A DNA stretch of 64,000 nucleotides from Paenibacillus sp. Soil787 (lineage in GTDB: Bacteria > Bacillota > Bacilli > Paenibacillales > NBRC-103111). The stretch lies in assembly GCF_001429545.1 (NCBI RefSeq), contig NZ_LMSP01000012.1:576555-640554 (forward strand), given 5' to 3'. Each line of letters starts with the position of its first letter. Position 1 is the first letter of the stretch. The position numbers were made by a program, and so were the translations under genes. Shown in pieces: positions 47,558 to 56,824 of this stretch. Below the pieces are notes generated by a model. It was not told where the DNA came from and ran no database searches. It was given only the letters and a program-made list of their open reading frames with translations.

Positions 47558-47581
47558 CCACTTTGTACCACTTTCCACCAC
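47558..47581 (-). promoter_or_regulatory. MraZ operator: three GTGG boxes 10 bases apart
   Basis: On the coding strand GTGG occurs at 47578-47581, 47568-47571 and 47558-47561, each 10 bases from the next, in the context AAAGTGG. This one-turn spacing is the known MraZ target pattern. An extra GTGG overlaps at 47575-47578. Confidence 0.75.
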
Positions 47582-47599
47582 ATTTGAATCAATATTCGC

Positions 47600-47637
47600 T
47601 AAAAATAAAAGAAATCCTGCTTTGAGAGCAGGATTTT
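47600..47637 (-). terminator. Terminator after the DUF4349 gene
   Basis: AAATCCTGCT ... AGCAGGATTT stem followed by CTTTTATTTTT on the minus strand, between the DUF4349 stop and the mraZ operator. Confidence 0.75.
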
Positions 47638-47660
47638 CAAAATTATTTTCAATTTTAGGT

Positions 47661-48788
47661 CTATTCTGCGTCTTTTGTTCCTTGTTTCTCATCTTCAAGT
47701 GCGTTTAAAGAAGCATTTTGCTCTTTGAGCTGCAATCGCATCTCATGCAGTTGTTTATTTCTTTTGCGTCTGAATACCCAGATCGGTACGCCGATCAGGA
47801 GGCCAATGACGAGAATCGGAAATGCAGCTGCTAGGAAAACGAGAATACCTTGCATGACTGCAACCAGTACATTTAGGCTTGAATTCCATGCTTTTTGAAT
47901 ACGTTCCATTAGCGTTAGCTTATTAGGATCAGATAGCAGCGGCTTATTACCCGTTTGCTGGTACATACGAAGCTCAATCGTCGAGAATGAGACATTTTGA
48001 TCCAAATACCTTATTCGCCCCTTTATCTGTTCAATCGCTTCCTGTACCTTGGACAGCTCGTTTGAGAAAGCGAGCAGCTCATCCGTTTTTGAAGCTTTCT
48101 CCATAAAGCCCAATAGTCGGGTTTCCACCATTTGTTTGGCTTTGAGGCGTGAATTAAGATCTACATACTCCTCTGTAACGTCTTGCCCTTGTACATTCCG
48201 TTGGAGCGATGGACTCATCTTCTCTAAGCCATCTAGCAAGGACACAAACCCATTTGCTGCTACTTTAATTGTATATGTTCCGCCACGTTCCCCCGTATTC
48301 GCATTTTCCGAAAATTGCAGAATATATGCCCCACTAAGCGCTACCAAGTCTCGGAGAGCTGTCTGAGCCTTGCTGTAGTCCTCTACAGGCATAACCAAGT
48401 TAGCTCGGTAGATTAACTTACGATTAAATCCCGCTGCTTCATCGTTTCCCGTTGCCGGCATGACCGTGATCGGTGCGTTTTTTACTTCCGTAGGCGCTAG
48501 CTCATCTGCTTTCCCTGCAGCAGCAGCTGGAGCTGCGGACTTAGCATCAAGTGACTTTGCAGATTCTGGCTTTATTGCGTCGCTCGTTGCAACCATTTTC
48601 ATGTCCGCCGATGATGACATTGAGGATTCATTTTTTGAAGAACTACAGCCTGATAGTAGACCAATTACTAGCATGCACGCGGCAAGCAAGAAAGAAATCT
48701 TCCGACCAAACCTATTCCTCTTTGTTTTGTTAGCTGCAGTACTACTTTGCATGAAACTGCCGTGCACTTTGCTTTTTAAGACCCCCAT
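47661..48788 (-). CDS. DUF4349-family lipoprotein with C-terminal membrane anchor
   Basis: 375 residues. Signal peptide with lipobox LLSGC near residue 48, a Ser/Ala/Lys-rich linker, a DUF4349 core ([20 protein letters not shown], then [12 protein letters not shown]), a coiled coil (about residues 205-265, [21 protein letters not shown]) and a C-terminal membrane helix ([20 protein letters not shown]) followed by a basic cytoplasmic tail. Having both a lipid anchor and a membrane helix is the family norm. Function unknown; it may sense or link envelope stress. It lies just upstream of mraZ with its own terminator. Confidence 0.85.
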   Translation of the reverse strand: MGVLKSKVHGSFMQSSTAANKTKRNRFGRKISFLLAACMLVIGLLSGCSSSKNESSMSSSADMKMVATSDAIKPESAKSLDAKSAAPAAAAGKADELAPTEVKNAPITVMPATGNDEAAGFNRKLIYRANLVMPVEDYSKAQTALRDLVALSGAYILQFSENANTGERGGTYTIKVAANGFVSLLDGLEKMSPSLQRNVQGQDVTEEYVDLNSRLKAKQMVETRLLGFMEKASKTDELLAFSNELSKVQEAIEQIKGRIRYLDQNVSFSTIELRMYQQTGNKPLLSDPNKLTLMERIQKAWNSSLNVLVAVMQGILVFLAAAFPILVIGLLIGVPIWVFRRKRNKQLHEMRLQLKEQNASLNALEDEKQGTKDAE

Positions 48789-48942
48789 CTTGCCATCCCC
48801 TCGCTACCAAATATAGGTTATACACCCTATAAACGGGGGTTACGCTCGAAAGGTTGCAAATCAGCGAGTAACTTCAACAAATTTTGGCTGATAAAATAAG
48901 CCTTAGCCTCGTCAAACCTTTGTTCCGTATTCATTGCGAAAC

Positions 48943-49009
48943 AATTAAGCGTGAGAACCGCGCTTATTCAGAAGCGCCCGAACAAATAAGCGCCAAAACC
49001 GCGCTCTTA
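48943..49009. repeat. Two REP-like palindromes
   Basis: AATTAAGCG-tgagaacc-gCGCTTATT (48943-48968) and AATAAGCGC-caaaacc-GCGCTcTTA (48985-49009) share the AATAAGCG core and an 'aacc' loop. They are in the gap 48789-49403, where I see no gene; a further GC-rich stretch with GAGAGCTC/GCGAGC follows to 49040. Confidence 0.5.
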
Positions 49010-49184
49010 GCGAGAGCTCTGCGAGCCGAGGCTCATCGGTAAAGTCTGAGAAGTCGAATATCGACTTCACAGCAAGACCATCCTGCGCTTCCGTTCCAAA
49101 TAAACGCAGGCCGTACGAGGAGGAACAGCCAAAATTACTGCAAAAGTACAGAATATTTTTGCTGAAATCGTTTAAAAAGAGGAA

Positions 49185-49319
49185 AAGCCTGCAAAAATGC
49201 AGGAATTTTTGGGAGTTTCTCCATCCTGATATTAAAAAAAGCCCGCAAAAGCCTGCACAATTGCAGGTATTTATGAACAGGAGCTATCCAAAAGAAAAAA
49301 GCCTGCACAATTGCAGGTT
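49185..49319 (-). terminator. Three tandem terminator-like hairpins
   Basis: CCTGCA/TGCAGG stems at 49188-49203, 49252-49267 and 49302-49317, each followed on the minus strand by a T run (CTTTTCC, CTTTTGCGGGCTTTTTTT, CTTTTTTC). They stand just downstream of the small gene at 49404-49574. Confidence 0.65.
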
Positions 49320-49403
49320 TACCATAATTACCATCACTCCTTCTTGTTAAAGTTCGCGCCAACCCAAAACACATTTTTTTATATGGAAATAAGGGTTAAC
49401 TCT

Positions 49404-49574
49404 TCACTTAACCAAAAACATATAAATTACTTGAACAAAATGACCCTGTGGACGAATAAACACTTCTATCCAATGGCTCATCCTACCCTCGGCTTTTCCT
49501 TTTCTTACCATCGTTCCATTACATGCTGGACAAAAAAATGTCGGTTCCTCCCCAACCTTATCCCCTACGCTCAT
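49404..49574 (-). CDS. Probable 56-residue CxxC protein
   Basis: MSVGDKVGEEPTFFCPACNG continues with TMVRKGKAEGRMSHWIEV and ends in a hydrophobic stretch (GHFVQVIYMFLVK). Cys15 and Cys18 make a single CPAC motif that might bind metal as a dimer. An in-frame TGA lies directly before the ATG, so the start is fixed, though no good ribosome site is visible. In favour: protein-like composition, isolation between a terminator upstream (49655-49703) and three tandem terminators downstream. I do not recognise the family. Confidence 0.4.
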   Translation of the reverse strand: MSVGDKVGEEPTFFCPACNGTMVRKGKAEGRMSHWIEVFIRPQGHFVQVIYMFLVK

Positions 49575-49654
49575 TCATCCGCAATGAATCGTACATCCCC
49601 CATTTCCATTCTAAACACTTATCCACAGATTCGTATGATGCTAATTTCCTACAC

Positions 49655-49703
49655 AAAACAAAGAACCTTCCAACCCACTCAAATAGTGGTCTGAAAGGTT
49701 CTA
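49655..49703 (-). terminator. Terminator downstream of ahcY
   Basis: AGAACCTT ... inner CCACT/AGTGG ... AAGGTTCT, followed on the minus strand by TTTGTTTTG. Confidence 0.8.
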
Positions 49704-49768
49704 GAAGTTCTTAATTCTTTCCAAGCTTTTCAAAGCCTATTATGTTCTCTAAAGCTCTTGTATGCTCA

Positions 49769-49790
49769 AAAGGAGACCTTAGACTCCTTT
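49769..49790 (-). terminator. Hairpin just after the ahcY stop
   Basis: AAAGGAG / CTCCTTT with an eight-base loop, then TTTTGAG on the minus strand, six bases after the ahcY stop; it could be a first, weaker terminator. Confidence 0.5.
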
Positions 49791-49795
49791 AAATC

Positions 49796-51058
49796 TTAAT
49801 GCTCCGCCCAGCTGTCCAGATACATCTTCTGCTCTTCTGTCAACGAATCAATGCTAGTGCCAAGTGATTCCAACTTGAATCGAGCAACTTGCTCATCCAG
49901 CACATAAGGTACATTGACAACGCTTTTGCCTAATTTCTTGTACTCATCATTGACATATTTCAGTGACATAGCTTGCAGCGCGAACGTCATATCCATAATT
50001 TCAGCCGGATGACCATCACCAGCAGCTAGGTTAACCAAACGTCCCTCAGCAAGTATGTATACTTTGCGACCGTCTGTTAGTTGGTACTCTTCAATATTGC
50101 GTCTTACTGTACGCTTGGAAGAAGACATTGCTTCAAGTTCCGGTTTGTTTACTTCTACATCGAAGTGGCCTGCATTCGAAAGAATCGCGCCATCTTTCAT
50201 TACTTTGTAGTGCTCTCCACGAATCACGTCACGATTACCCGTAACCGTTACGAAGAAATCGCCCAATTTCGCCGCTTCCAGCATTGGCATTACAGCAAAG
50301 CCATCCATGTAGGCCTCGACACCTTTAATTGCATCAATTTCTGTTACAATTACATTAGCGCCCAAACCTTTAGCACGCATTGCCACACCTTTACCACACC
50401 AGCCATAACCGACAACAACAACCGTTTTACCAGCTACAACTAAGTTAGTTGTACGGTTGATGCCATCCCAAACGGATTGACCTGTTCCATAACGATTATC
50501 GAACAAGTATTTACAGAACGCATCGTTAACTGCGACCATCGGGAATTCAAGCTTGCCTTCTTTCTCCATCGCTTTCAAACGAAGAATACCAGTTGTTGTT
50601 TCTTCAGCCCCGCCGCGAACTTGTACAGCCAAATCTTTACGTTCGGAATGTAGGATAGAAACCAAATCGCCACCATCATCAATGATCAGATCAGGCTTCG
50701 TTTCGAGCGCTTTAATCAAGAGCTCTTTGTACTCTTCCGGACTCGGATTGTATTTCGCAAAAACAGTAATACCATCCTCAACAAGCGCCGCACAAACGTC
50801 ATCTTGTGTTGATAGCGGATTGCTTCCAGTAATCGTTACTTCAGCTCCACCAGCTTTTACTACTTTGGCTAAATAGGCTGTTTTCGCTTCTAGATGCAAG
50901 GAAATAGCCACTTTTAACCCTTTAAAAGGCTGCTCTTTCTCAAATTGCTCACGAATACGATTCAAAACAGGCATATGCGCCTGAACCCAATCAATTTTCA
51001 AATGACCTTCAGGTGCCAGTGTTATATCAGCAACAATACTCTTTTCTACAGTTGTCAT
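49796..51058 (-). CDS. ahcY: Adenosylhomocysteinase (S-adenosyl- or S-inosyl-homocysteine hydrolase)
   Basis: Splits S-adenosylhomocysteine to adenosine and homocysteine with bound NAD. 420 residues. NAD-binding loop [12 protein letters not shown] near residue 218; [19 protein letters not shown] and NAGHFDVEV active-site segments. It is the short form without the ~40-residue insertion of the eukaryotic enzyme, and it ends LDSWAEH instead of the common KPDHYRY. Most Bacilli use the Pfs/LuxS route instead. The related S-inosylhomocysteine hydrolases have the same fold, so the exact substrate is open. Starts 12 bases after bshC. Confidence 0.9.
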   Translation of the reverse strand: MTTVEKSIVADITLAPEGHLKIDWVQAHMPVLNRIREQFEKEQPFKGLKVAISLHLEAKTAYLAKVVKAGGAEVTITGSNPLSTQDDVCAALVEDGITVFAKYNPSPEEYKELLIKALETKPDLIIDDGGDLVSILHSERKDLAVQVRGGAEETTTGILRLKAMEKEGKLEFPMVAVNDAFCKYLFDNRYGTGQSVWDGINRTTNLVVAGKTVVVVGYGWCGKGVAMRAKGLGANVIVTEIDAIKGVEAYMDGFAVMPMLEAAKLGDFFVTVTGNRDVIRGEHYKVMKDGAILSNAGHFDVEVNKPELEAMSSSKRTVRRNIEEYQLTDGRKVYILAEGRLVNLAAGDGHPAEIMDMTFALQAMSLKYVNDEYKKLGKSVVNVPYVLDEQVARFKLESLGTSIDSLTEEQKMYLDSWAEH

Positions 51059-51070
51059 GTTCGTTTCCTC

Positions 51071-52705
51071 CTATAAATAATAAATACGATGCAAACCATC
51101 CACAGGAATTGGCGTCTCAACTAAGTCTCGGAGCCATTCATTCCCATACCGATTCATATAAGCACACCCATTATACACTCTTTCTTGCGGCTTGGCGAAC
51201 GGCAAAATCGTTAGTCTTATGCGTTCTAATTGTCGCAATGCCGCATCGAATTGCGTCTTATAGGCTTCTCCTGCTTTATTACGTAAAAAATCGATTTGCT
51301 CCAGGATTTTCGCTAAATTAGTTTCGCCAAGCTTCTTAACCCCGGGGTTGATCGCAACAAGAGATTCCACAAGCGGCGCGTAGTTCATACTGAAATCGGA
51401 TTTTACGGCTTCGAAGCGCTCATTCAATTGCAAGGTATCTTGCGCATCCAACCATTCTTGCTTCTTGTGTTCAAAGCGTTCAAGAACGTCTTCAAATGTA
51501 AAGCCATATTTGTTCATTTGCTTCAGAACCGTACCTTCAATCAACGTAAACTCCATGCGTGGTGCTATGATCGGCATTTTCATGCCAAACTGTTCAAAAG
51601 CATGCTTCGTCAGCGACCAATAAGCAATCTCCCCTGGCCCTAACACAGTAGCGAGAACAGGAAATAGAAATTCTTGCATAAGAGGCCGCGACATCACGTT
51701 ATTACTCAAATTCTCAGGCGTTGTTAATGCTAAATCTTGAAGCTGCTGTTTTGTAAAACTATTATCCTGCTTCTTATCTGTAAATCGTTCACCTTCACGA
51801 TGCAGCAGCAGCCGCTGTCCATCTGCAAATACAAACAAATTAGCTCCGTCTTTACTTATTTCAGCTTGACTCTCATATCCTGCTTGCTGAGCAGCATCCT
51901 GACTCTTCTGTAATGATCCCGAGAATGCTTCATTCTGTAAGATCAACTGCTCAAACATGGGCGCTTCCAAAGCTCGCAGGGAGGGTTCATCGGAATCTAT
52001 AAGGACAAGACCGTATTCACCAAATAGGATTGCCATCCAGCGAGCAAAAGCATCAGATAAGGTCGCCCCATCCTCTATTGTTCCCTCCAGCTTAGCGATT
52101 AGCGAAGCTTTAAACTCTGTATCCATCAGAGATTGATCTAACGCGGTTAAGGCCTCTTTCCATGCATCAGGTTCAATAGGCAGCCTACTGACGGATGTGC
52201 GTCGCCCTGTCGGATGATCAACCTTGATTTTCTCAATCTGCTGGGCATTCGATAGCGCGTACGTATGATTAACCTCATCGAAATCATGATCCTCGCCAGC
52301 GATCCAAAAGATCGGTACAACAGGCCGTTGTAATTTCCCACTCCATTCACGAGCCAATTGAACAATGGTAATGGCTTTGTACAATACAAGCAGTGAACCG
52401 CCGAACAATCCAGCTTGCTGGCCACCAACAATGGCAAGTGTATTCTTATCAGCCAATGCTGAGATTTGGTCAAATGCAGCTTGTGCATTCCCAATTTTCT
52501 CATTATATTTCTGTAAAACTTGCACCAAGCGCCCTCGATCAACTTGAGGTGAAGTCTTTGGTTCGTCTAACCATTGCACCCGAGACTGCCAGTCTGCCAA
52601 GTTCCCGAAATGGTAAGGATATAAAGCCTTAGCATTATCCGTTTGAGCTATGTAATCTTCCGCTAACTTCTGATTTTTCTTCCAATGAAAAGTTTCTATT
52701 TGCAT
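51071..52705 (-). CDS. bshC: Bacillithiol biosynthesis cysteine-adding enzyme BshC
   Basis: Final step of bacillithiol synthesis: adds cysteine to GlcN-malate. 544 residues, family length. Visible: IVGGQQAGLFGGSLLVLYK near residue 92, PVVPIFWIAGEDHDFDEVNHTY, and LGPGEIAYWSLTKHAF. B. subtilis bshC (yllA) lies between panE (ylbQ) and mraZ; here the opp operon separates it from panE. It has its own promoter (52754-52782). ahcY follows and may share the transcript. Confidence 0.95.
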   Translation of the reverse strand: MQIETFHWKKNQKLAEDYIAQTDNAKALYPYHFGNLADWQSRVQWLDEPKTSPQVDRGRLVQVLQKYNEKIGNAQAAFDQISALADKNTLAIVGGQQAGLFGGSLLVLYKAITIVQLAREWSGKLQRPVVPIFWIAGEDHDFDEVNHTYALSNAQQIEKIKVDHPTGRRTSVSRLPIEPDAWKEALTALDQSLMDTEFKASLIAKLEGTIEDGATLSDAFARWMAILFGEYGLVLIDSDEPSLRALEAPMFEQLILQNEAFSGSLQKSQDAAQQAGYESQAEISKDGANLFVFADGQRLLLHREGERFTDKKQDNSFTKQQLQDLALTTPENLSNNVMSRPLMQEFLFPVLATVLGPGEIAYWSLTKHAFEQFGMKMPIIAPRMEFTLIEGTVLKQMNKYGFTFEDVLERFEHKKQEWLDAQDTLQLNERFEAVKSDFSMNYAPLVESLVAINPGVKKLGETNLAKILEQIDFLRNKAGEAYKTQFDAALRQLERIRLTILPFAKPQERVYNGCAYMNRYGNEWLRDLVETPIPVDGLHRIYYL

Positions 52706-52753
52706 ACGCGATTAGTGTCTCCTCTTCATACCAAATAAAACAACTATTCTTTG

Positions 52754-52782
52754 ATTGTACACGTAAGGTCAGCAATCGTCAA
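52754..52782 (-). promoter_or_regulatory. SigA promoter of bshC-ahcY
   Basis: TTGACG (52777-52782), 17-base spacer, TACAAT (52754-52759), 48 bases before the bshC start. Confidence 0.75.
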
Positions 52783-52810
52783 AACTGTATTTTTAATAAT
52801 TACAATTGAA

Positions 52811-52841
52811 CAATAAATAGCCGCCCCCTGAAGGGACGGCC
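52811..52841 (-). terminator. Terminator after oppF
   Basis: Minus strand GCCGTCCC-TTCA-GGGGGCGGC followed by TATTTATTG; a strong stem but an imperfect T run. Confidence 0.65.
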
Positions 52842-52849
52842 GGATAATC

Positions 52850-53812
52850 TTAATACAAATGACAAGCTACGAAGTGATTGGGTTCCACTTCTTTTGATGG
52901 CGGCATTGATTCCGCACACTGCGGCATTGCTTGCGGACAGCGCGTACGGAACGGACATCCGCTAGGCGGATTAAGCGGACTTGGTACATCACCTTGTAGA
53001 ATGATGCGATCACGTGTACGCTCAATTTCCGGATCTGGGATCGGAATCGCCGAAAGCAGTGATTGTGTGTAAGGATGAAGCGGCTTCGCGTAAAGTGCGT
53101 CAGACGTCGTTACCTCAACAAGGTTACCAAGGTACATAACGCCGATACGATCGGAAATATGCTTAACCATCGCCAAATCATGCGCGATAAACAAGTAAGT
53201 CAAGCCCATTTCTTTCTGTAATCTTTTGAACAGGTTTACAACCTGTGCCTGAACGGAAACGTCCAATGCAGAGATCGGCTCATCCGCAATAATGAATTTC
53301 GGCTCAATCGCAAGCGCACGGGCAATCCCGATACGTTGACGCTGACCGCCGGAAAACTCATGCGGGAAACGGTTGGCATGCTCATCGTTCAAACCAACAG
53401 CGCGCAGCAATTCCATTACGCGTTCTTTACGTTTAGCGCCTTTGTACAAACCATGAATATCAATACCTTCAGCAATGATATTTCCAACCGTCATACGAGG
53501 GTTCAAAGAAGCGTAAGGATCTTGGAATACCATTTGCATATTCCGATTAAAGTCTTTCAACTTTTTGCCCTTCAACTTATGAACATCTTCACCGTCGAAA
53601 ATAACTTCGCCTTCCGTTGCATCATAAAGCTTGATAATCGTTCTGCCCGCAGTCGACTTCCCACACCCGGATTCCCCTACGAGACCAAATGTTTCACCGC
53701 GTTTAATTTCTATAGAGAAATTGTCAACAGCTTTCAACACTTTACCGTTGCCAAGGTTAAAATGCTTCTTCATATTACGAATTTGTAAGATAGGTTGATT
53801 AGCTTTAGACAT
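52850..53812 (-). CDS. oppF: Oligopeptide ABC transporter ATPase OppF
   Basis: Second ATPase of the peptide importer. 320 residues. Walker [10 protein letters not shown], signature SGGQRQRIGIARAL, Walker B FIIADEPISALD, and the C-terminal oligopeptide/dipeptide domain with the iron-sulfur-type cysteines of this family (SGCPFRTRCPQAMPQC). Overlaps oppD by eight bases. Last gene of the operon. Confidence 0.95.
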   Translation of the reverse strand: MSKANQPILQIRNMKKHFNLGNGKVLKAVDNFSIEIKRGETFGLVGESGCGKSTAGRTIIKLYDATEGEVIFDGEDVHKLKGKKLKDFNRNMQMVFQDPYASLNPRMTVGNIIAEGIDIHGLYKGAKRKERVMELLRAVGLNDEHANRFPHEFSGGQRQRIGIARALAIEPKFIIADEPISALDVSVQAQVVNLFKRLQKEMGLTYLFIAHDLAMVKHISDRIGVMYLGNLVEVTTSDALYAKPLHPYTQSLLSAIPIPDPEIERTRDRIILQGDVPSPLNPPSGCPFRTRCPQAMPQCAESMPPSKEVEPNHFVACHLY

Positions 53813-54842
53813 GTTGATGACCTCCCACTCCTACAGGACGTTCAACCTTCGGTGCATCTGGGTGCAGCAACCAGCAAGCGGCACTGTGCGTCTCAGAAAG
53901 CGACGTATGCTCTGGATCTTCTTCCAAACAATGATTCATGGCATATGGACATCTTGCTGCAAAAGCACACCCTTTTGGAGGTGCGAATAGATCTGGTGGA
54001 GTACCCGGAATTGGTACTAGCTCTTCATTACTATTCGTATCCAAACGCGGCACTGAACGAAGCAAGCCCCATGTATATGGATGCTGTGGCTCATAGAAAA
54101 TTTCATCTACTGTACCTTGCTCAATAATTTTTCCAGCATACATAACGACAACACGCTGAGCCATATCAGCCACAACACCAAGGTCATGCGTAATTAAAAT
54201 AATTGATGAGTCCGTTTTTACAGAGATCGTCTTCATCAGATCAATGATTTGCGCCTGGATCGTCACGTCAAGAGCCGTTGTTGGCTCATCTGCGATAAGC
54301 AGTTTTGGTGAACATGCAAGTGCGATAGCAATCATAACACGTTGACGCATACCACCGGAGAGCTCATGTGGATACTGATGAATCCGGCCCTCTGGGGAGT
54401 TAATGCCTACAAGCTTGAGAATTTCAATCGCTTTCTCAGTTGCAGCCTTTTTGTTCAAACCTTCATGCTTGATCAAACCTTCAGTAATTTGATCGCCGAC
54501 TTTCATCGTCGGATTCAAAGAAGTCATCGGATCCTGGAAGATCATACCCATTTCGGATCCGCGAATTTTCTCCATTTGTTTGTTGGAAAGCTTGGTAATA
54601 TCCACTTTCCCGTCAAACATGATAGAACCGCTTTTTATATAGCTAGGCGGAGTAGGAATTAAACGCATGAGCGTTTGTGCCGTAACGGATTTACCGCAGC
54701 CGGATTCACCTACAATCGCCAACACTTCACCTTTTTTCAAAGAAAAAGATACGCCGCGAACAGCTTGAACTTCCCCCGCATATGTCCGGAAAGAAACTCT
54801 CAAATCTTTTACTTCAAGTAAATTGTTATTGGTGCTCATCAT
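53805..54842 (-). CDS. oppD: Oligopeptide ABC transporter ATPase OppD
   Basis: First ATPase. 345 residues. Walker [10 protein letters not shown], signature [14 protein letters not shown], Walker [13 protein letters not shown], and the C-terminal [15 protein letters not shown] cysteine motif. Preceded by AAGGGGTG; follows oppC by 13 bases. Confidence 0.95.
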   Translation of the reverse strand: MMSTNNNLLEVKDLRVSFRTYAGEVQAVRGVSFSLKKGEVLAIVGESGCGKSVTAQTLMRLIPTPPSYIKSGSIMFDGKVDITKLSNKQMEKIRGSEMGMIFQDPMTSLNPTMKVGDQITEGLIKHEGLNKKAATEKAIEILKLVGINSPEGRIHQYPHELSGGMRQRVMIAIALACSPKLLIADEPTTALDVTIQAQIIDLMKTISVKTDSSIILITHDLGVVADMAQRVVVMYAGKIIEQGTVDEIFYEPQHPYTWGLLRSVPRLDTNSNEELVPIPGTPPDLFAPPKGCAFAARCPYAMNHCLEEDPEHTSLSETHSAACWLLHPDAPKVERPVGVGGHQHV

Positions 54843-54855
54843 TATTCACCCCTTC

Positions 54856-55788
54856 TTACTTGCGCATTTTTGGATCAAGCGCATCACGAAGCCCGTCGCC
54901 GAGTAAATTGAAGCTTAATAGAATCAAGCTGAAAATAATAGTCGGGAAAATAAGGCGATGCGGATATAACCGAATATAGTTGGCGCCGTCAGATAGCAAG
55001 TTACCCAGCGATGCGAGCGGCGGTTTAACACCAAGACCAATGAAGCTAAGGAATGCTTCAGTAAAGATAGCGGCTGGAACAACAAAGGTAATTTGCACGA
55101 TGATGATACCTAACGCATTAGGAATCAAGCTGCGCATAATAATTCTCATTGGCGATGCACCAAGCGTACGAGAAGCAAGCACGAACTCTTGCTCTTTCAA
55201 CGTTAGCATTTGACCGCGAACCAAACGCGCCATTGGTACCCAACCCGTTATGGCCATAGCCAAAATAATCGATGAAATACCGGAACCGATAACCATAATG
55301 AGTAGAATCGCGATCAATAAGAAAGGAATCGCATAGACGATTTCAATCGTACGCTGCATTACTTCATCAACTTTCCCGCCATAGTACGCAGAAATACCAC
55401 CATAAAGAACACCGATAACCAAATCAATTAAAGCTGCTACAATCCCGATAAATAAGGAGATACGTGTTCCCCACCATATACGGGTCCAAACATCGCGTCC
55501 GAAGTCATCTGTACCGAACCAGTGTTCACCACTTGGAGCCACATTTTTTACTTTTAAGTTTTGCGTCTGATAATCATAGCTTGAAACAAAAGGTACAATA
55601 ATCGCTAATACGATCAAGGTAACTAATATAATTAAGCCAGCCATAGCCAGTCTATTTTTCTTAAGTCGTCTCCATGCGTCCTGCCAATAATTGAGCGAAG
55701 GTCTAACAATTTTTTCGCCAGTTAAAGATTTATTTGAAACGGGAGCAAACTTGTAGTTATTCTCAGTTGCATTATTTGGTGTTTGCAT
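54856..55788 (-). CDS. oppC: Oligopeptide ABC transporter permease OppC
   Basis: Inner-membrane permease, 310 residues, with the OppC N-terminal extension (WQDAWRRLKKNRLAMAGLII) and six membrane segments; the EAA loop (EQEFVLASRTLGASPMRI) contacts the ATPases. Ends DALDPKMRK, usual for the family. Two bases after oppB. Confidence 0.95.
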   Translation of the reverse strand: MQTPNNATENNYKFAPVSNKSLTGEKIVRPSLNYWQDAWRRLKKNRLAMAGLIILVTLIVLAIIVPFVSSYDYQTQNLKVKNVAPSGEHWFGTDDFGRDVWTRIWWGTRISLFIGIVAALIDLVIGVLYGGISAYYGGKVDEVMQRTIEIVYAIPFLLIAILLIMVIGSGISSIILAMAITGWVPMARLVRGQMLTLKEQEFVLASRTLGASPMRIIMRSLIPNALGIIIVQITFVVPAAIFTEAFLSFIGLGVKPPLASLGNLLSDGANYIRLYPHRLIFPTIIFSLILLSFNLLGDGLRDALDPKMRK

Positions 55789-55790
55789 GA

Positions 55791-56723
55791 TTATTTCCCG
55801 CCTTTCCCAAGACGAATTCTAGGGTCTACAAAGCCATACACTACGTCTGTGATAAAGATTACTAAGATAAGAATACTTGAGTAAAAAATCGTCAATCCAG
55901 AAATCATGGTGTAATCGTTTGAATAAACGGATGATACAAAGTGTTTACCCAGGCCCGGCACGGAGAAAATTTGTTCAACTACTAGCGTTCCTGTGATTAC
56001 GTTTACAAATATTGGTCCAATAATCGTAATAACTGGTAGGATAGCATTTCTAATCGTATGCTTAACAACAACAGTAAAGTTGGTTAAACCTTTGGATTTG
56101 GCAGTCTTAATATAATCCTGGTTGAGTACGTCTAACATAGATGTACGCATTAAACGTGCCAAAATGGCAATCGTTCCGAAAGAAAGCGCAAGTGCTGGTA
56201 AAACTCGATAACTTGGACCTTTCCATAAACCCGCAGGAAGAATACCCCATTTTACACCGATATAATAAGAAAGCAATGGACCAAGAACAAATGATGGGAT
56301 AGATACACCGAGAATCGCAATAAACATTGCCGTGTAATCGCCTGCTTTATTATGCTTCAAGGAAGCAATAATCCCTAAAGTAAGACCTGCAATAATAGCA
56401 ATAGCGATAGAGATCAACCCTAGTTCTAGTGAAGAAGGAAATGCTTGTTTGATAATATCAGTAACTTTGTGAGCAGGGAATTGAAAGGAAGCTCCTAGAT
56501 CGCCATGGATGATATTGTTCATGAATGTCAAGTATTGTTCCCATAGTGGCTTATCTAAACCGTATTGCTTCATCAGCATCTCTTTCGTAGCCTTAGGAAT
56601 CTTTTCGGCGCCTTCTCCTAGTGGATTACCTGGTAAGTTTTTCATCAATACGAAAGTGAATGATGCAATAAGCCATAACGTAATAAGCGCATATAAGAAA
56701 CGGCGAAGAATGAACTTAACCAT
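55791..56723 (-). CDS. oppB: Oligopeptide ABC transporter permease OppB
   Basis: Permease partner of OppC, 310 residues. Starts MVKFILRRFLYALITLW, six membrane segments, EAA loop YIKTAKSKGLTNFTVV, ends FVDPRIRLGKGGK. ATG at 56723 with AAAGGAGGAGCATT before it. A stable hairpin separates it from oppA. Confidence 0.95.
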   Translation of the reverse strand: MVKFILRRFLYALITLWLIASFTFVLMKNLPGNPLGEGAEKIPKATKEMLMKQYGLDKPLWEQYLTFMNNIIHGDLGASFQFPAHKVTDIIKQAFPSSLELGLISIAIAIIAGLTLGIIASLKHNKAGDYTAMFIAILGVSIPSFVLGPLLSYYIGVKWGILPAGLWKGPSYRVLPALALSFGTIAILARLMRTSMLDVLNQDYIKTAKSKGLTNFTVVVKHTIRNAILPVITIIGPIFVNVITGTLVVEQIFSVPGLGKHFVSSVYSNDYTMISGLTIFYSSILILVIFITDVVYGFVDPRIRLGKGGK

Positions 56724-56762
56724 AATGCTCCTCCTTTATTAAAATTAACTGCTGAGAAATTT

Positions 56763-56801
56763 AGAAGGGGCCGCTCCCACGAGGTGCGAACGGCCCCTTC
56801 T
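56763..56801 (-). terminator. GC-rich hairpin between oppA and oppB
   Basis: AGAAGGGGCCG / CGGCCCCTTCT, 11 perfect pairs around a 17-base loop, with only AAATTTC after it. As in other opp operons this probably stabilises the oppA message or stops part of the transcripts, so that the binding protein is made in excess. Confidence 0.75.
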
Positions 56802-56824
56802 TCTTTAATGATATGCTGTTTGGA

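Noticed and set aside
47537-47698. N-terminal extension of MraZ by 54 codons
   Set aside because: The extension overlaps a terminator and the GTGG operator; the internal ATG gives the normal MraZ start and length.
48789-49403. Mobile element or CRISPR-like array, suggested by repeated short palindromes
   Set aside because: The repeats are terminator- or REP-like hairpins with unequal spacing and no spacers, cas genes or transposase.
49619-49627. Perfect DnaA box TTATCCACA (another, inverted, at 35813-35821)
   Set aside because: Single 9-base matches are expected about once in 64 kb by chance, and no cluster or origin genes are nearby.
49311-49694. 127-codon open frame on the plus strand
   Set aside because: It lacks a ribosome site, has low-complexity composition and overlaps terminators and the more protein-like 56-codon frame on the other strand.
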